From NCBI GenBank assembly GCA_012934845.2, contig WNNJ02002419.1, positions 1 to 64,000 of the forward strand: a DNA stretch of 64,000 nt, written 5' to 3'. Below the pieces are notes generated by a model. That model ran no database searches, was not told the DNA's origin, and saw only the letters and a list, made by a program, of their open reading frames with translations. How positions within the stretch are numbered: position 1 is the first letter of the stretch; each line of letters opens with the position of its first letter. This DNA is from Pomphorhynchus laevis (lineage: Eukaryota; Acanthocephala; Palaeacanthocephala; Echinorhynchida; Pomphorhynchidae). Shown piece after piece: positions 1-9,727 of the stretch. Both the position numbers and the translations under genes were made by a program.

Positions 1-81
<81 letters not shown>
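1..81. repeat. (TA)n microsatellite
   Basis: Almost pure TA dinucleotide run with a single TT interruption near position 43. It is simple sequence at the window edge, so its true length is unknown. Confidence 0.97.
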
Positions 82-84
<3 letters not shown>

Positions 85-97
85 GTACACACTGGTC

Positions 98-617
98 GTT
101 TCGGTTGCCTGTGTGACATTGTGAATATATCACAAGGCAGTCGAATAATATATCTATTAATAATATACCTTTTAAATATATCACAAGGCTGTCGAAACGA
201 CTGATGGTAGTTCACACTACTGATGAGTGCTGCCGGCTACCATCATATCGTCTAGGAGTGATAAGGAAGTCTGCTCTGCATGTAATCGAACTCCGGTTTT
301 TGACAAAATTTACGATTATGAAACTGAAGTTTTTAGCTCCCGGAGCACAGTTTTACACAATTAAATTATATATATATTCATGATCTCATACGATACTATA
401 TATATAAATTGAGATTGCGAAAAAATCGCTTGAAACTGTGGTCCAGGAGCCAAAGCTGGCTACGATTGATTTTTAATCCATATTTGCTGCTAAATAACTG
501 GACTTCGATCATCAGCTCCATCAGTCTAATGTATCACTCCGAGACGATCCTAACCACCCAGCAGTCATCGTCAGTCGGATGAAGTGGCTAGGGTACGTTT
601 CGACTGCTTTTGTGATA
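98..617. repeat. Degenerate inverted-repeat (fold-back) element
   Basis: The segment near 178-300 (starting TATCACAAGGCTGTCGAAAC) reads again, diverged, on the opposite strand at about 617-480 (TATCACAAAAGCAGTCGAAACG, then a shared ATCGTCTnGGAGTGATA block). Shorter copies of the same end motif occur at 129-147 (plus) and 98-118 (minus). A local hairpin pairs GATGGTAG (203-210) with CTACCATC (237-244). No coding capacity was seen. It looks like an old fold-back or MITE-like repeat; the family is unknown. Confidence 0.5.
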
Positions 618-863
618 ACTATAAAGACGCCAGCAATTCCTAACGATGATATACGAAGCTCAGGTGCAGAAGCGTTTTTACTGGTTTGTTGCGTGTGTGG
701 ACCTTCTAGTTATTCTTTATATAAGGCACAAATGCGTATCCGTTGATTACGAGGGCACTGAATTTCTCACAGGATTCCTGAAGGAATGCGTGATTGTATA
801 AATTGTTATTGCGAAAAAATCGCTTGAAACTGTGGTCCAGGAGCCAAAGCTGGCTACGATTGA
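407..863. repeat. Direct repeat pair (407-469 and 801-863)
   Basis: A 63-bp sequence containing GCGAAAAAATCGC and CCAGGAGCCAAAGCTGGCTA occurs at 407-469 and again at 801-863 with about two differences, spaced 394 bp. Each copy contains a small GCGA/TCGC hairpin like the longer one at 982-1011, so the copies may belong to one structured repeat family. No coding was seen between them. Confidence 0.7.
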
Positions 864-877
864 CATATATATATTTT

Positions 878-909
878 TTTCCAAATCGAGCAATTGCTCG
901 ATTTGGAAA
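878..909. repeat. Perfect 32-bp palindrome
   Basis: The half-site TTTCCAAATCGAGCAA is followed directly by its exact reverse complement, centred between 893 and 894. It lies about 100 bp upstream of another perfect hairpin and next to the Penelope fragment. The function is unknown; it could be a transposon end or a cruciform-forming sequence. Confidence 0.85.
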
Positions 910-981
910 TCTATCAATATTTTGAAAGAATTGTCATCAGGACAATCTCGAGCAACGCCGATTCAACTAATCCTCTTATAT

Positions 982-1011
982 ATTGGTAGTGCGAAAAATC
1001 GCACTACCAAT
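982..1011. repeat. Perfect 13-bp-stem hairpin with AAAA loop
   Basis: ATTGGTAGTGCGA, then AAAA, then the exact complement. It sits exactly at the boundary where Penelope-like sequence begins, so it may be the end of an element inserted into that copy. Confidence 0.85.
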
Positions 1012-1535
1012 TTCATTATTTAATGTATTATATTTTATATTAAATGGTATGCATGAATGCTCATGCAAAAATATGTTTCTTGTAAATTTAAATATGTCAT
1101 CTTTACGATATAAATTAATAGTAGTTTTAGTTAATGTTAATTTAATGTTCATATCTAGATATATTCTTTATCATTAATAGTGGTCTTATTAAGAATAAGT
1201 CTACATGGATAAGTTTGTTCACATATTGAATAAAAATTATTAGAGTTAAATATAAATTAATCATTAATGTATCGAAACATATATTTCATATATTTATATA
1301 GTTTAGATTTTGTTTTTACACAGTTATGAACAAATTCATATTCTATAAAGCTTAAAAACAAGTAAGTTATAATTGGGCTACTATTACCTCCCATTAAAAA
1401 ACCTTTTACTTGTCTAAATATTGATGTCCCTATTCTTAAATAACTTTGGTTTATCAAAATATTGAAAGATTCTAATAATTCAATTATATCCATATATTTA
1501 TATTTACTTGATGCTTTAATTTTGGTAGATTAATA
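1009..1535 (-). mobile_element. Penelope-like element, RT fragment (truncated both ends)
   Basis: Read on the minus strand this matches the same family as the large copy at 24.5-30.8 kb, covering part of the reverse transcriptase from the QVKG-x-x-MGG block (a slightly degraded FRQVKG motif) through the YIND/YIDD box and thumb. It contains stops and is cut at both ends. The left boundary abuts the hairpin at 982-1011, and similarity to the large copy stops near 1535. It is a dead fragment. Confidence 0.8.
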
Positions 1536-1734
1536 AATATTAGTTAACAATAATTTTTAATAATAATTAAAAATTAATAATTAATAAATTACCAATCCTG
1601 AATCAATAGTATTCAGATTGAGTATATCTAAATTGGTATCATCTAATAACGTCACATTTGCGAAATAATAATTTATTCAAAAATATGATTTATATAATAT
1701 AATATAATATATTTTATATTTTATACGTAGTTAT

Positions 1735-1855
1735 GTACAAATTCATATTTATATTAAATTCATATTAATGTTCATATCTATATATACCTCCTTTATCATC
1801 AATATTAGGTTATTAAGAATTAGGCTAGCTGAATAAATTTGTTCACTCATTAAAA
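1735..1855 (-). mobile_element. Decayed Penelope-like RT fragment
   Basis: About 120 bp read on the minus strand resembles the stretch after the YIDD box of the same Penelope family (region coding for SLILNKTN and the following residues), but it is clearly more diverged than the neighbouring copy. Confidence 0.5.
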
Positions 1856-3050
1856 GTCTTCTCTCAAAATCCCTATTTTTATTTGTAACTCAAGATATAA
1901 ACTTTGCACTTGATGTAATTAATACTAAATTTATCGAAAGCCAAATCTATACATTGTTTTTGTATGACAATTTATTCTTGATAAGGACTAATATTTTATG
2001 ATATTTTATATTATACTAATTATCAGGGCGATGTAATCATTGATTACATAATTTGTCAAATAAAATTCATCATCTTAAATGACGAAACCCAATAATTTGC
2101 TCATTTATCAGAACCTGAATTACTCACAACAGCGCAAGGACATTGTAACATGTCAGAATTATTATCGTATTCAGTTTACGATGTACAATGAAAAATTTCG
2201 CCTAGTACATGCAATGTACACATCGAGTGTAGAGTAAACCAATAAACTAAATAAAAATTTTGCTAAAATTTAAATACCATTCACTTTCAACATTAATACC
2301 GTCAATGGGAATGCTTACTGCATACAAACTTTTTTGTTTTAAAAAATACGAAAGCCATGGTAATTAAAACTTATTTCCTTTTTTAATATAAATAGGTCGC
2401 AACTATACCGTTTTTATACATTTAATATATTAAATTAATATATTATAATTAAAATATTAAATTAATATATTTGTTTAATTTAAGTTTAATTACCCTGTGC
2501 ATCTGTGTTATTCATATTGAATTAAACGACACTAATCTGGACATTGAGTTTCTGAATTTAAAAGTTCGATGGTGAATAAATGAACGTGAAAATTTAATAT
2601 TTTTTGATTCATCTAAGTAATCAAAAAAATATGAATTTTTAAATTCGTATTAAAAATTTATCTAAGTAAATCAATTTAAATCAACTGGACTCATTTATAA
2701 GTAAATATTTATAAATTGTTATATTAAATATAAATTGACAAATAAATCGTTTAATGTTTATTATATTAATAAAAATTTATAATTTGTTCATGTAAATTAA
2801 ATATTTATTTGTGTATTTTTTAATATAAATATTGTATATAAATTGATTTGATATAAGATATTCTACTCCTTTTTGCTATTTTTTAGAATTTCAATCTTAT
2901 ATGATAATTTAAATCTGAGATTAAAAACAATATTGATGTTTAAGAACATCTTTTTATAAATTTTTATTTATTTTATATTTATATATAATTTTGATAAAAA
3001 GTACTTTAAATTTTATATTCAAGAAATAAATATTTAGTTTATATTTTTCT
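1856..3050. other. AT-rich sequence without a recognisable gene
   Basis: No long open frame. A short open stretch near 2101-2230 (plus) lies between a possible TTTATCAG acceptor and a GTAAAC donor, but has no recognisable domain. The rest is AT-rich DNA. Confidence 0.6.
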
Positions 3051-3142
3051 GAATAAATACTTATATAAATACTTATAATAAATACTTATAATAAATACTT
3101 ATATAAATACTTATAATAAATACTTATAATAAATACTTATAA
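3051..3142. repeat. Short tandem repeat, about 13-bp unit
   Basis: Seven or so near-identical copies of a unit close to ATAAATACTTATA in head-to-tail array. Confidence 0.9.
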
Positions 3143-4529
3143 ACATTTAGCTTTGGAAAACACAAATTTATTCTCTTAAACTTCATTATGCATTTTTATA
3201 AACTCCTTCATACATTTATCAAACTAAATGTTTGATAAATGTACGATAAAGAACTCGTATCACTTTATGATTATTTGTTCGTAAAGGAGTCGCCTTGAAA
3301 AACTTTTTAAGAAATTGTTCAACTCTCATTTATTCGACCACACTTAAAGGAGTTGTCAGGTAAAATGTTAGATGTAATAAGTGGGCTTCAACCACTGATT
3401 ATATCAGTAATTGATATAATTATATCAGTGGTTGATATATGGGTGGTTAATAATATACTTTGTTAGAATATAATATTACTCTGGTTAATATTGTCAACCA
3501 CCGTGCCGCAGTACATCAGTGGATCGAGATTTGATTACTGGTGTGCTTTAAAGAAATTGTAGGCAAATGAAATGTCGCACTGTGGTTTAAAAGTTGGGAA
3601 ATAACCTCACTTAAGAATAAATAAAAATTCTACAAATAACTGTCTTTTAATAAAAGAATATAAACGAGAGTAGAAGATATTCGTTTTTGTAATGGATGTG
3701 CTGCAAAAAGTTAAAGAGGGTCTGTTACCATGTAAAAATATATCATTAATCACTGGTTATAATCATTATAATCGCTTTGTCTACAAAAATAATTCCTCTT
3801 AAATTAAACAAATAAAAAATAAACGATTTTGTTCTATTTATTAAATGTTAATTTTGGAGCAAGATAAAATTGTATTTAGCTGCTAACAATTTGTACAGTT
3901 TGTTCTTAAACAAATTGTAAATTATTTATTTTTTAATTAATAACTTTAAATTATAAGTTTATTTGTGAAACTGAAAATATAATTATTTAATTAATCTTTT
4001 ATAACATAATATATCGCTAGCTGCTGCTAGCATCACCAGAAAACGCACAATTTGATTATCAAATGAACAAATAGGAAGTTTTATTTCTAATGTTATTAGC
4101 AGTAATTAATAACATCAGAAAAAATGGATCAGTTATTTTTAATATTACATTTATAAAAAATAAACATTTAGCTACTATGCACATCTATTCAATAAATTAT
4201 TATATAGATATTTGGTTTAATACTTACTTATCTGATGCACTGGAAACAGCAAACTCGTTCATCGAAGAAAATAATTGTTGAACGACGCATGGATTCGATT
4301 CTCGAATATCTAATTGTGCGCAACATCAAACTTTAAAACAATTGTTATATTTAAGTTTATATAAAATGTTTTACTGCAAGAAATATATCAATCATTCTAA
4401 AAGAAGATAAAAAAGAAATGCGACCGTCATTTCGGATCGAAAGCGGAATGTAGAAATCCATACTATTTTAGAAATCAAAGCGTCTACTATTCGGGTGCTT
4501 ATTATTGCTATAGGTATCGAAAATACAAG
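3143..4529. other. Non-coding AT-rich sequence with a hairpin
   Basis: No supported gene. An imperfect inverted repeat at about 3390-3433 (AACCACTGA ... TCAGTGGTT) could fold. The longest open frame (4090-4281) has no recognisable features. Confidence 0.6.
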
Positions 4530-5423
4530 TTTGTTCATAACTGTGTAAAAACTAAATCTAAACAATATAAATATATGAAATATATGTTTCGATACATTGA
4601 TGATATATGTGTATTTAATTCTAATAATTTTTATTCAATTAGTGAGCACATTTATCCAGAAAGCCTTATTCTTAACAAAACCAATATTAATGATAAAGAA
4701 GGTGTATATCTAGATATGAACATTAAATTAACATTAACTAAAACTACTATTAATTTATATCGTAAAGATGACATATTTAAATTTACAAGAAACATATTTT
4801 TGCATGAGCATTCATGCATACCATATAATATAAAATATAATACATTAAATAATGAAATTTTAAGAATTGCAACAATATGTAATGATATTGGCTTTCTTCA
4901 AAATCATTTAAATAATTTAATAGATACATATTTTAAACTAGGTTACTATAAAAATACCATCAAACAGAAAATAGTAAAATATATAAATCAACACAATAAT
5001 ATTAAAAATAAATTTAAAATCATTAGCAGAAAATGTTTATGGATGGATAATAAATAATATACTTTGTATTAGAATAAGATACTAGATAGTTTTTCAGAGG
5101 AAATACATCATTAGCATGTATTTGGCCCTGCTGCTATGTTGGGTAGAGGAGTTAGGGGCCGAAACCTGATAGCATAGCAGTTCCTCCTGATGACCTCTAA
5201 TTCTTATTCTGATACAACGTCTGTTATTTATTAGTCAATTCATAAAAATGACTTTTATTAAAAATTTCAATATTTTATTTTAACTTGATTTAAATTATAA
5301 AAAATCTTAAAACAATTATTTATTTTATTATTTAATTATTATTTTTTGATTTAGCATTATTATGTTTTGTTTATTTTATAATTATATTAAATACTAGACT
5401 CAGTTATCTGATTTAATTTTTAA
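4530..5423 (+). mobile_element. Penelope-like element: RT carboxyl part plus 3' region
   Basis: An open frame (4575-5057) encodes the catalytic RYIDDICVF box and the thumb of a Penelope-like reverse transcriptase and stops after MDNK, with no endonuclease domain behind it. This termination shows that in this family the RT is carboxyl-terminal. The non-coding 3' region follows (5058-5423), with the structured segment described separately. The copy is truncated 5' near 4530, so it lacks the first half of RT and the endonuclease. It shares very high similarity with the copy at 38.0-38.6 kb. Confidence 0.85.
5064..5217 (+). ncRNA. Conserved structured 3' region of the Penelope-like family
   Basis: A 15-bp stem (5064-5078 with 5203-5217, one G-U pair) encloses a hairpin AAATACAT/ATGTATTT (5101-5108/5116-5123, loop CATTAGC), a helix CTGCTATG/CATAGCAG (5131-5138/5173-5180) and a further possible pairing 5149-5158/5194-5203. 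The copy at 13.5-13.7 kb keeps the first hairpin with compensatory changes (A-T to G-C). GAAA just before the hairpin and CTGATGA at 5187-5193 resemble hammerhead-ribozyme core boxes, but stems I and II are imperfect, so ribozyme activity is only a hypothesis. Confidence 0.45.
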
Positions 5424-6518
5424 AATATTTTTCTTCTGTCAATTATAACTTATTAGTGATATATTTTAAATCGTTTTAGTTGCATTGCCAATACGGTAAC
5501 GCAACCATTTATACATGAAATTATTTATGTATCATTGTTTCCATTAGTACATAATGATTTCCATGTCATTATGTCCATTGGTACATAAAATACGTTATTT
5601 TAATGATTATGCTGCGTTATTTTTATGGTCATAGAATACATTAATTTACGATTATTTCCATTAAAACGTAAAATATGTTAAAATCTAATAAAAAAATTAA
5701 TATGATAAATTCAAATTTATAAACATTTTATTTCGAAGATTTATTTAAAGTGGCGTTTTAATTAACTTTACCATTCTTTAAATTCATTAAAAACTAAAAA
5801 TTTGCTGTTATTACAAATATATTATAAAATATTGTAAATATATTGTAAATATTACGTGGATATATTATTATTAAAAATAATAATATATTTATAAATGTTA
5901 TGAAATAACATTTATAAATATTAAAATAAATATTATCGTGTAAATATTTTTATTATTTGTCACTAAATATTTATCTGTCAATAAAATTAAAAATTTAGTA
6001 TTTTTAATATAAAAGCTGCAATTTGTAAATAATATTATGATTCGTATAAAATTTCTAAATTCAAGTTGTATTTTTAGTTAAATAACTGAACTTAATTAAT
6101 ATTTAAATTTATTAACTTAAATATTAAATAATTTCTTTCGTGAATTACGTTAGAAATTTAAATAAAATGTCTTTATTAAAAAGTGAGACACTCTCTCTTT
6201 TAGGGTTTGCTTCTTGACAATCATAGCAGTAAATCCAAATGCATGCCGATATATAATCTGTTTTAGCAGTTCCAAACTAATCAAATTTTTAGAAATTGTT
6301 TCATCTGATAAAAAATACGTTCGATTATTTTTGATTCATTTTTACATTAATTGATCTCCATTGGTATCCATTCTTTGCAAATAAAAATGATGTAGCATCA
6401 GTTAGCATATGTTAAATGCATTCATACATATAATGTATTCTGGCATTTCAAAACTGACCACATTTTAAATGCCTTTTTAAAATTTGGTTCAACATCATAA
6501 TATAATGCTATTAAAAAT
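5424..6518. other. AT-rich sequence; possible decayed downstream part of the 6.5 kb gene
   Basis: No intact frame. On the minus strand around 6350-6420 a short stretch reads like the region after the NPNG block of chitin-deacetylase-like proteins (NGYQWRSIN), but it is broken by stops. Otherwise AT-rich with no supported feature. Confidence 0.4.
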
Positions 6519-6910
6519 TTAAGAATTGTTTATTCTCTTGAAATTACTACAGATTGTTAAATTTTTAAATTTACTCTGAATTGAAAATGTCAATGTAACT
6601 GGACATCCGTTTGGATTTTGCAAAATGGACAATCGATTATACATGTCGTAAGATAGTTTATCCAAATTCCCAACAAACAGCAAAATGACCTAAAATTTCA
6701 TTATTTAATTAAAATCTGAAATTTAATTAAAGACGGTCGTACCATTTGTGGAATATTTTTAATACTTTTGTTACCATAACTTTGTTGAGAACAGAAGCAA
6801 TTGGGTGGTGTACAAACGTTGTCATTACATGCAATTGAACTTCGAACATACGGAAGATACGATAAGAAAATTACAATTAGAGTGTAGAAATAACTACATT
6901 GATAATGCAT
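6519..6910 (-). pseudogene. Chitin/polysaccharide deacetylase-like gene fragment, two exons
   Basis: Exon 1 (6910-6743, minus) starts at ATG with a signal peptide (IVIFLSYLPYVRSS) and a Cys-rich CxxxxCxPPxCFCS segment ending IPQM, the arrangement that precedes the catalytic domain in animal chitin-deacetylase-like secreted proteins. A 53-nt GT-AG intron (6742-6690) joins in frame to exon 2 (6689-6519), which reads VILLFVGNLD and then NPNGCPVTLTF, matching the TFDDA...NPNGC..ATF block of that family. The metal-binding Asp pair of TFDD is replaced, and the frame stops soon after, well before the rest of the domain. It is either a dead gene or a pseudoenzyme remnant; similarity is by motif only. 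Confidence 0.55.
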
Positions 6911-6967
6911 TTTTCGCCTCTAAATGTTAATTGTTGAAATTTCAAAAGGAAAGTAATGCCAGTACCA

Positions 6968-7245
6968 CAATTACGTAATTTACGGCTATTTATGTTTTAA
7001 TCAAACAATGGATATTTACGGATCGATTGAAGTTTTTATATTAAAATTTTAGTAAATTCCGTTTTCATGCGAACAACAAGGGAACAAAAATTTATAATTC
7101 GTATATTTTTAAAGAGAAGTAATTGCTAAACTGCAAATGCGTAACTCACGTTTGTGTATTTTTTTGCCAAACAATGATTTTTTCGGGTCGATTGAAGTTC
7201 CTATATTTATATTTTAGTCGATTCTGTTTCCAAGTGAACAACATT
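6968..7245. repeat. Diverged tandem duplication
   Basis: About 110 bp at 6968-7078 (including GATCGATTGAAGT and GCGAACAAC) recurs at 7131-7245 with many substitutions (GGTCGATTGAAGT, GTGAACAAC). Origin unknown; not coding. Confidence 0.6.
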
Positions 7246-7379
7246 AATATATTTTTTTGTAGACTCTGCATTTTTCCTTTTTGTAGATTATTCGAACAAT
7301 CATCTACGCATACAGTCGATATTACGGCTTAACAGCTTAATGACCGATACAAAATATGTAAATTATTTTTATTTTATGA

Positions 7380-7795
7380 ATTATCTGATCTATCTGAGTC
7401 TACTTATTTTATACTATTTGAAAAATTATTATTTTATTATTTAAAAATTATTTTATATTTTAAAAAATTATAAATAATTAAAAATAAAATAAATAATTGT
7501 TTTAAGATTTTCTATAATTTAAATCAACTTAAAATAAAATATTGAAATTTAAAATAAATGTCATTTTTATGAATTGACTATGAATTGACGACACGGCACG
7601 TCGTCAATAATAAATAGTAAATAATAAATATTATTAATAAATAATAAATAACTATTTATTATTTAAATAATAAATAGTTATAAATAATAAATATTTGTTA
7701 TAAAATATTTTACACAATGTATATCAAGTTAAAATAAAAAATTGAAATTTAAAATAAACGTCATTTTTATAAAAAACAGACGTTGTATTAAAAAT
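7380..7795 (-). mobile_element. Two Penelope-like 3' ends in tandem
   Basis: Minus-strand 3' tips of the family (CTGAGT end motif at about 7390, then the AATAAAA-rich tract and the GAATTGAC block near 7560), followed by a second partial tip to about 7795. Only non-coding 3' sequence remains. Confidence 0.65.
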
Positions 7796-7977
7796 GCTTC
7801 CATTGAATTCCTTCACAAAACGTTGTAACATAACGTTTTGCTGTTATGTATAAAATCGTTATGCTGTTGTGATCTTTTAAACTAGCCGTTAAATTATTTC
7901 ATTAAATTAATATTAATATATTTATTTACTTATCGGTATTTTATTCGTGGTCTTGAGCAATTTATTACACATAAATT

Positions 7978-8230
7978 AGATCAAATAACTGAGCCTACTC
8001 GTATTTTATACGATATATAAATATAAATAAAGATAACAAATAAATAATTAAATAAGATTTTATACAATTAATATTTATAAAATTAAAATTTAAAATTGAA
8101 ATTTAAAATAAAAGTCAATTTTTATGAATTGACTAATAAATGACATGCGATGTATCAGAATAAGGATTAGAGGTCATCAGGAGAAACTGCTTTGTCATCA
8201 GGTTTCGGCCCCTAATCATCAAGAGGATTT
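7978..8230 (-). mobile_element. Penelope-like solo 3' end
   Basis: Begins (minus-strand 3' end) with ATCAAATAACTGAG, continues through the AT tract and GAATTGACTAATAAA, and ends in the GGTTTCGGCCCCTAAT segment. The copy is 5'-truncated inside the structured 3' region. Confidence 0.75.
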
Positions 8231-9255
8231 CATTTTATCTTTATTATTTATGTTATCATAAAAATAAAATATATCGTTATATATTTATAAAGAAAAAAGT
8301 TTATGGCAAAATAATAACAGCTACTTCTGCCATGTATAGGAATAAAAATTATCTTATTAAAAAATACTTTTAATTTAAGATGACAGTGATGGCTGCTAAA
8401 ATGTTTTAGTTATTGGCTTATAAAAACACATGCTCGATACACGAAATATATTCTTGGTTTCGTTAAATAAAGTCATAGATAAATAAGAAAACAAAATGGA
8501 TATATAGTTATATTCAATAAGCCTACATAACTTAGTTATAATGTATTCAGAGCTGTTCAATTATTTTAAGGGTTCTATATTCCAATTATTTATGGTATTT
8601 ATAATAAAAAAAATAATTTTATAAGACAATTTTAAATAATTACAATACGTCAAAAATTTCAGATCTTTTAATATTTTGTAGTGTTGAAAATACAATGTAT
8701 CGAATATAATTCTTAATAAAATTTTAAATACTACTTTATCAATAACATATCTAAATGTTTTTTTATAAACTTCATTTAAATTTATGCATAGTTGCATTTT
8801 AAATCTGTCTATTGATTTTTATCAATCTATACAGGTTACTACCCCAATTAAAGGACTTACAAAGTGGTTAAATGAATAGTAAACAAGAAAACAAACAGAA
8901 TCTATAGAAAATATTCATTTATAGACGGCATATATCGAATAACAAATTCTTTTGACTCTCGAGCGGGATCAGAGTAAGACTGGCATTAGAACAATGAGAT
9001 TCAGTTGTCCCAAGATCTCGACTATTTAATTGTGAAATTTGATCCAACAAAGTTTTCATGGGTTCGTTATAGATCGTTCGGTCCATTTAGCAATAAATGA
9101 GGTGCATCGCCTTTGATAGAATAGCGAACATCAGCTTGCTGTGCCCGTTTTTCTCGACTTCTCTCCTGCATTCGAAGAATCTTCATTCGTTTTGTTATCT
9201 CTTCTCGCAGGTCTGTCGGGTTACCTGTGAGAAGTGTTAACTGGTAGATATACTG
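8231..9255. other. No supported gene
   Basis: AT-rich. The open frame 8561-8797 (minus) and the Arg/Gln-rich frame 9067-9330 (minus) have no motif I can defend. Confidence 0.55.
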
Positions 9256-9690
9256 TTGTATACCAAGCGTTTCTTTTATGATTACGACTCTGGTGCAAGT
9301 CAGTACTCGCCTATTACAAGTGTGCACCAAAGCTCCCTACTTTCTCTTATGCTGTATCTTGCTGCTTCTATTATCCTGTTTAAACCTTTGTTGCGTCAAG
9401 AACATCTAGTCGTATATGCTGACGATACCACATCCATGTTCTCTGGACGCAGATGTACTGTTGGATTCTCTAAAGTCAGTCAATTCTCTCTAAGATTACA
9501 AGATCAGCTCCCCCATCCAATCTTCTTATCAACCCCTCCAAGACACAGATGGTTGGCTTTCATGGTTCCCCTACAACTAAAAAATCTGAAACTAGCAATC
9601 TCTACTTTCTCCTCAGCTTTGCCTAATGAACCACTCTCTTCCTTTGCATATCGAGTAAGATACCTGGGATACTATAAGGGTTAAATGGAT
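9256..9690 (+). mobile_element. Degenerate LINE reverse-transcriptase fragment
   Basis: A short plus-strand frame contains VVYADDTTSMF, the catalytic YADD box of CR1/Jockey-type LINE reverse transcriptases, preceded by a poorly conserved remnant of the G-x-x-Q-x-S-x-L block. Nothing upstream or downstream in this orientation completes the domain. It faces the LINE copy to its right. Confidence 0.5.
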
Positions 9691-9727
9691 CTCCGAATCA
9701 GACTTGAATCGTTTCAAGAAGGTTATA

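Noticed and set aside
190-245. CGAAACGAC at about 193 and CTGATGAG at about 220 as a hammerhead ribozyme
   Set aside because: The boxes are in circularly permuted order and the sequences that should form stem II do not pair; no cleavage-site helix could be drawn.
9067-9330. Arg/Gln-rich minus-strand frame as a retroelement integrase tail
   Set aside because: The resemblance is compositional only; no catalytic motif or neighbouring domain supports it.
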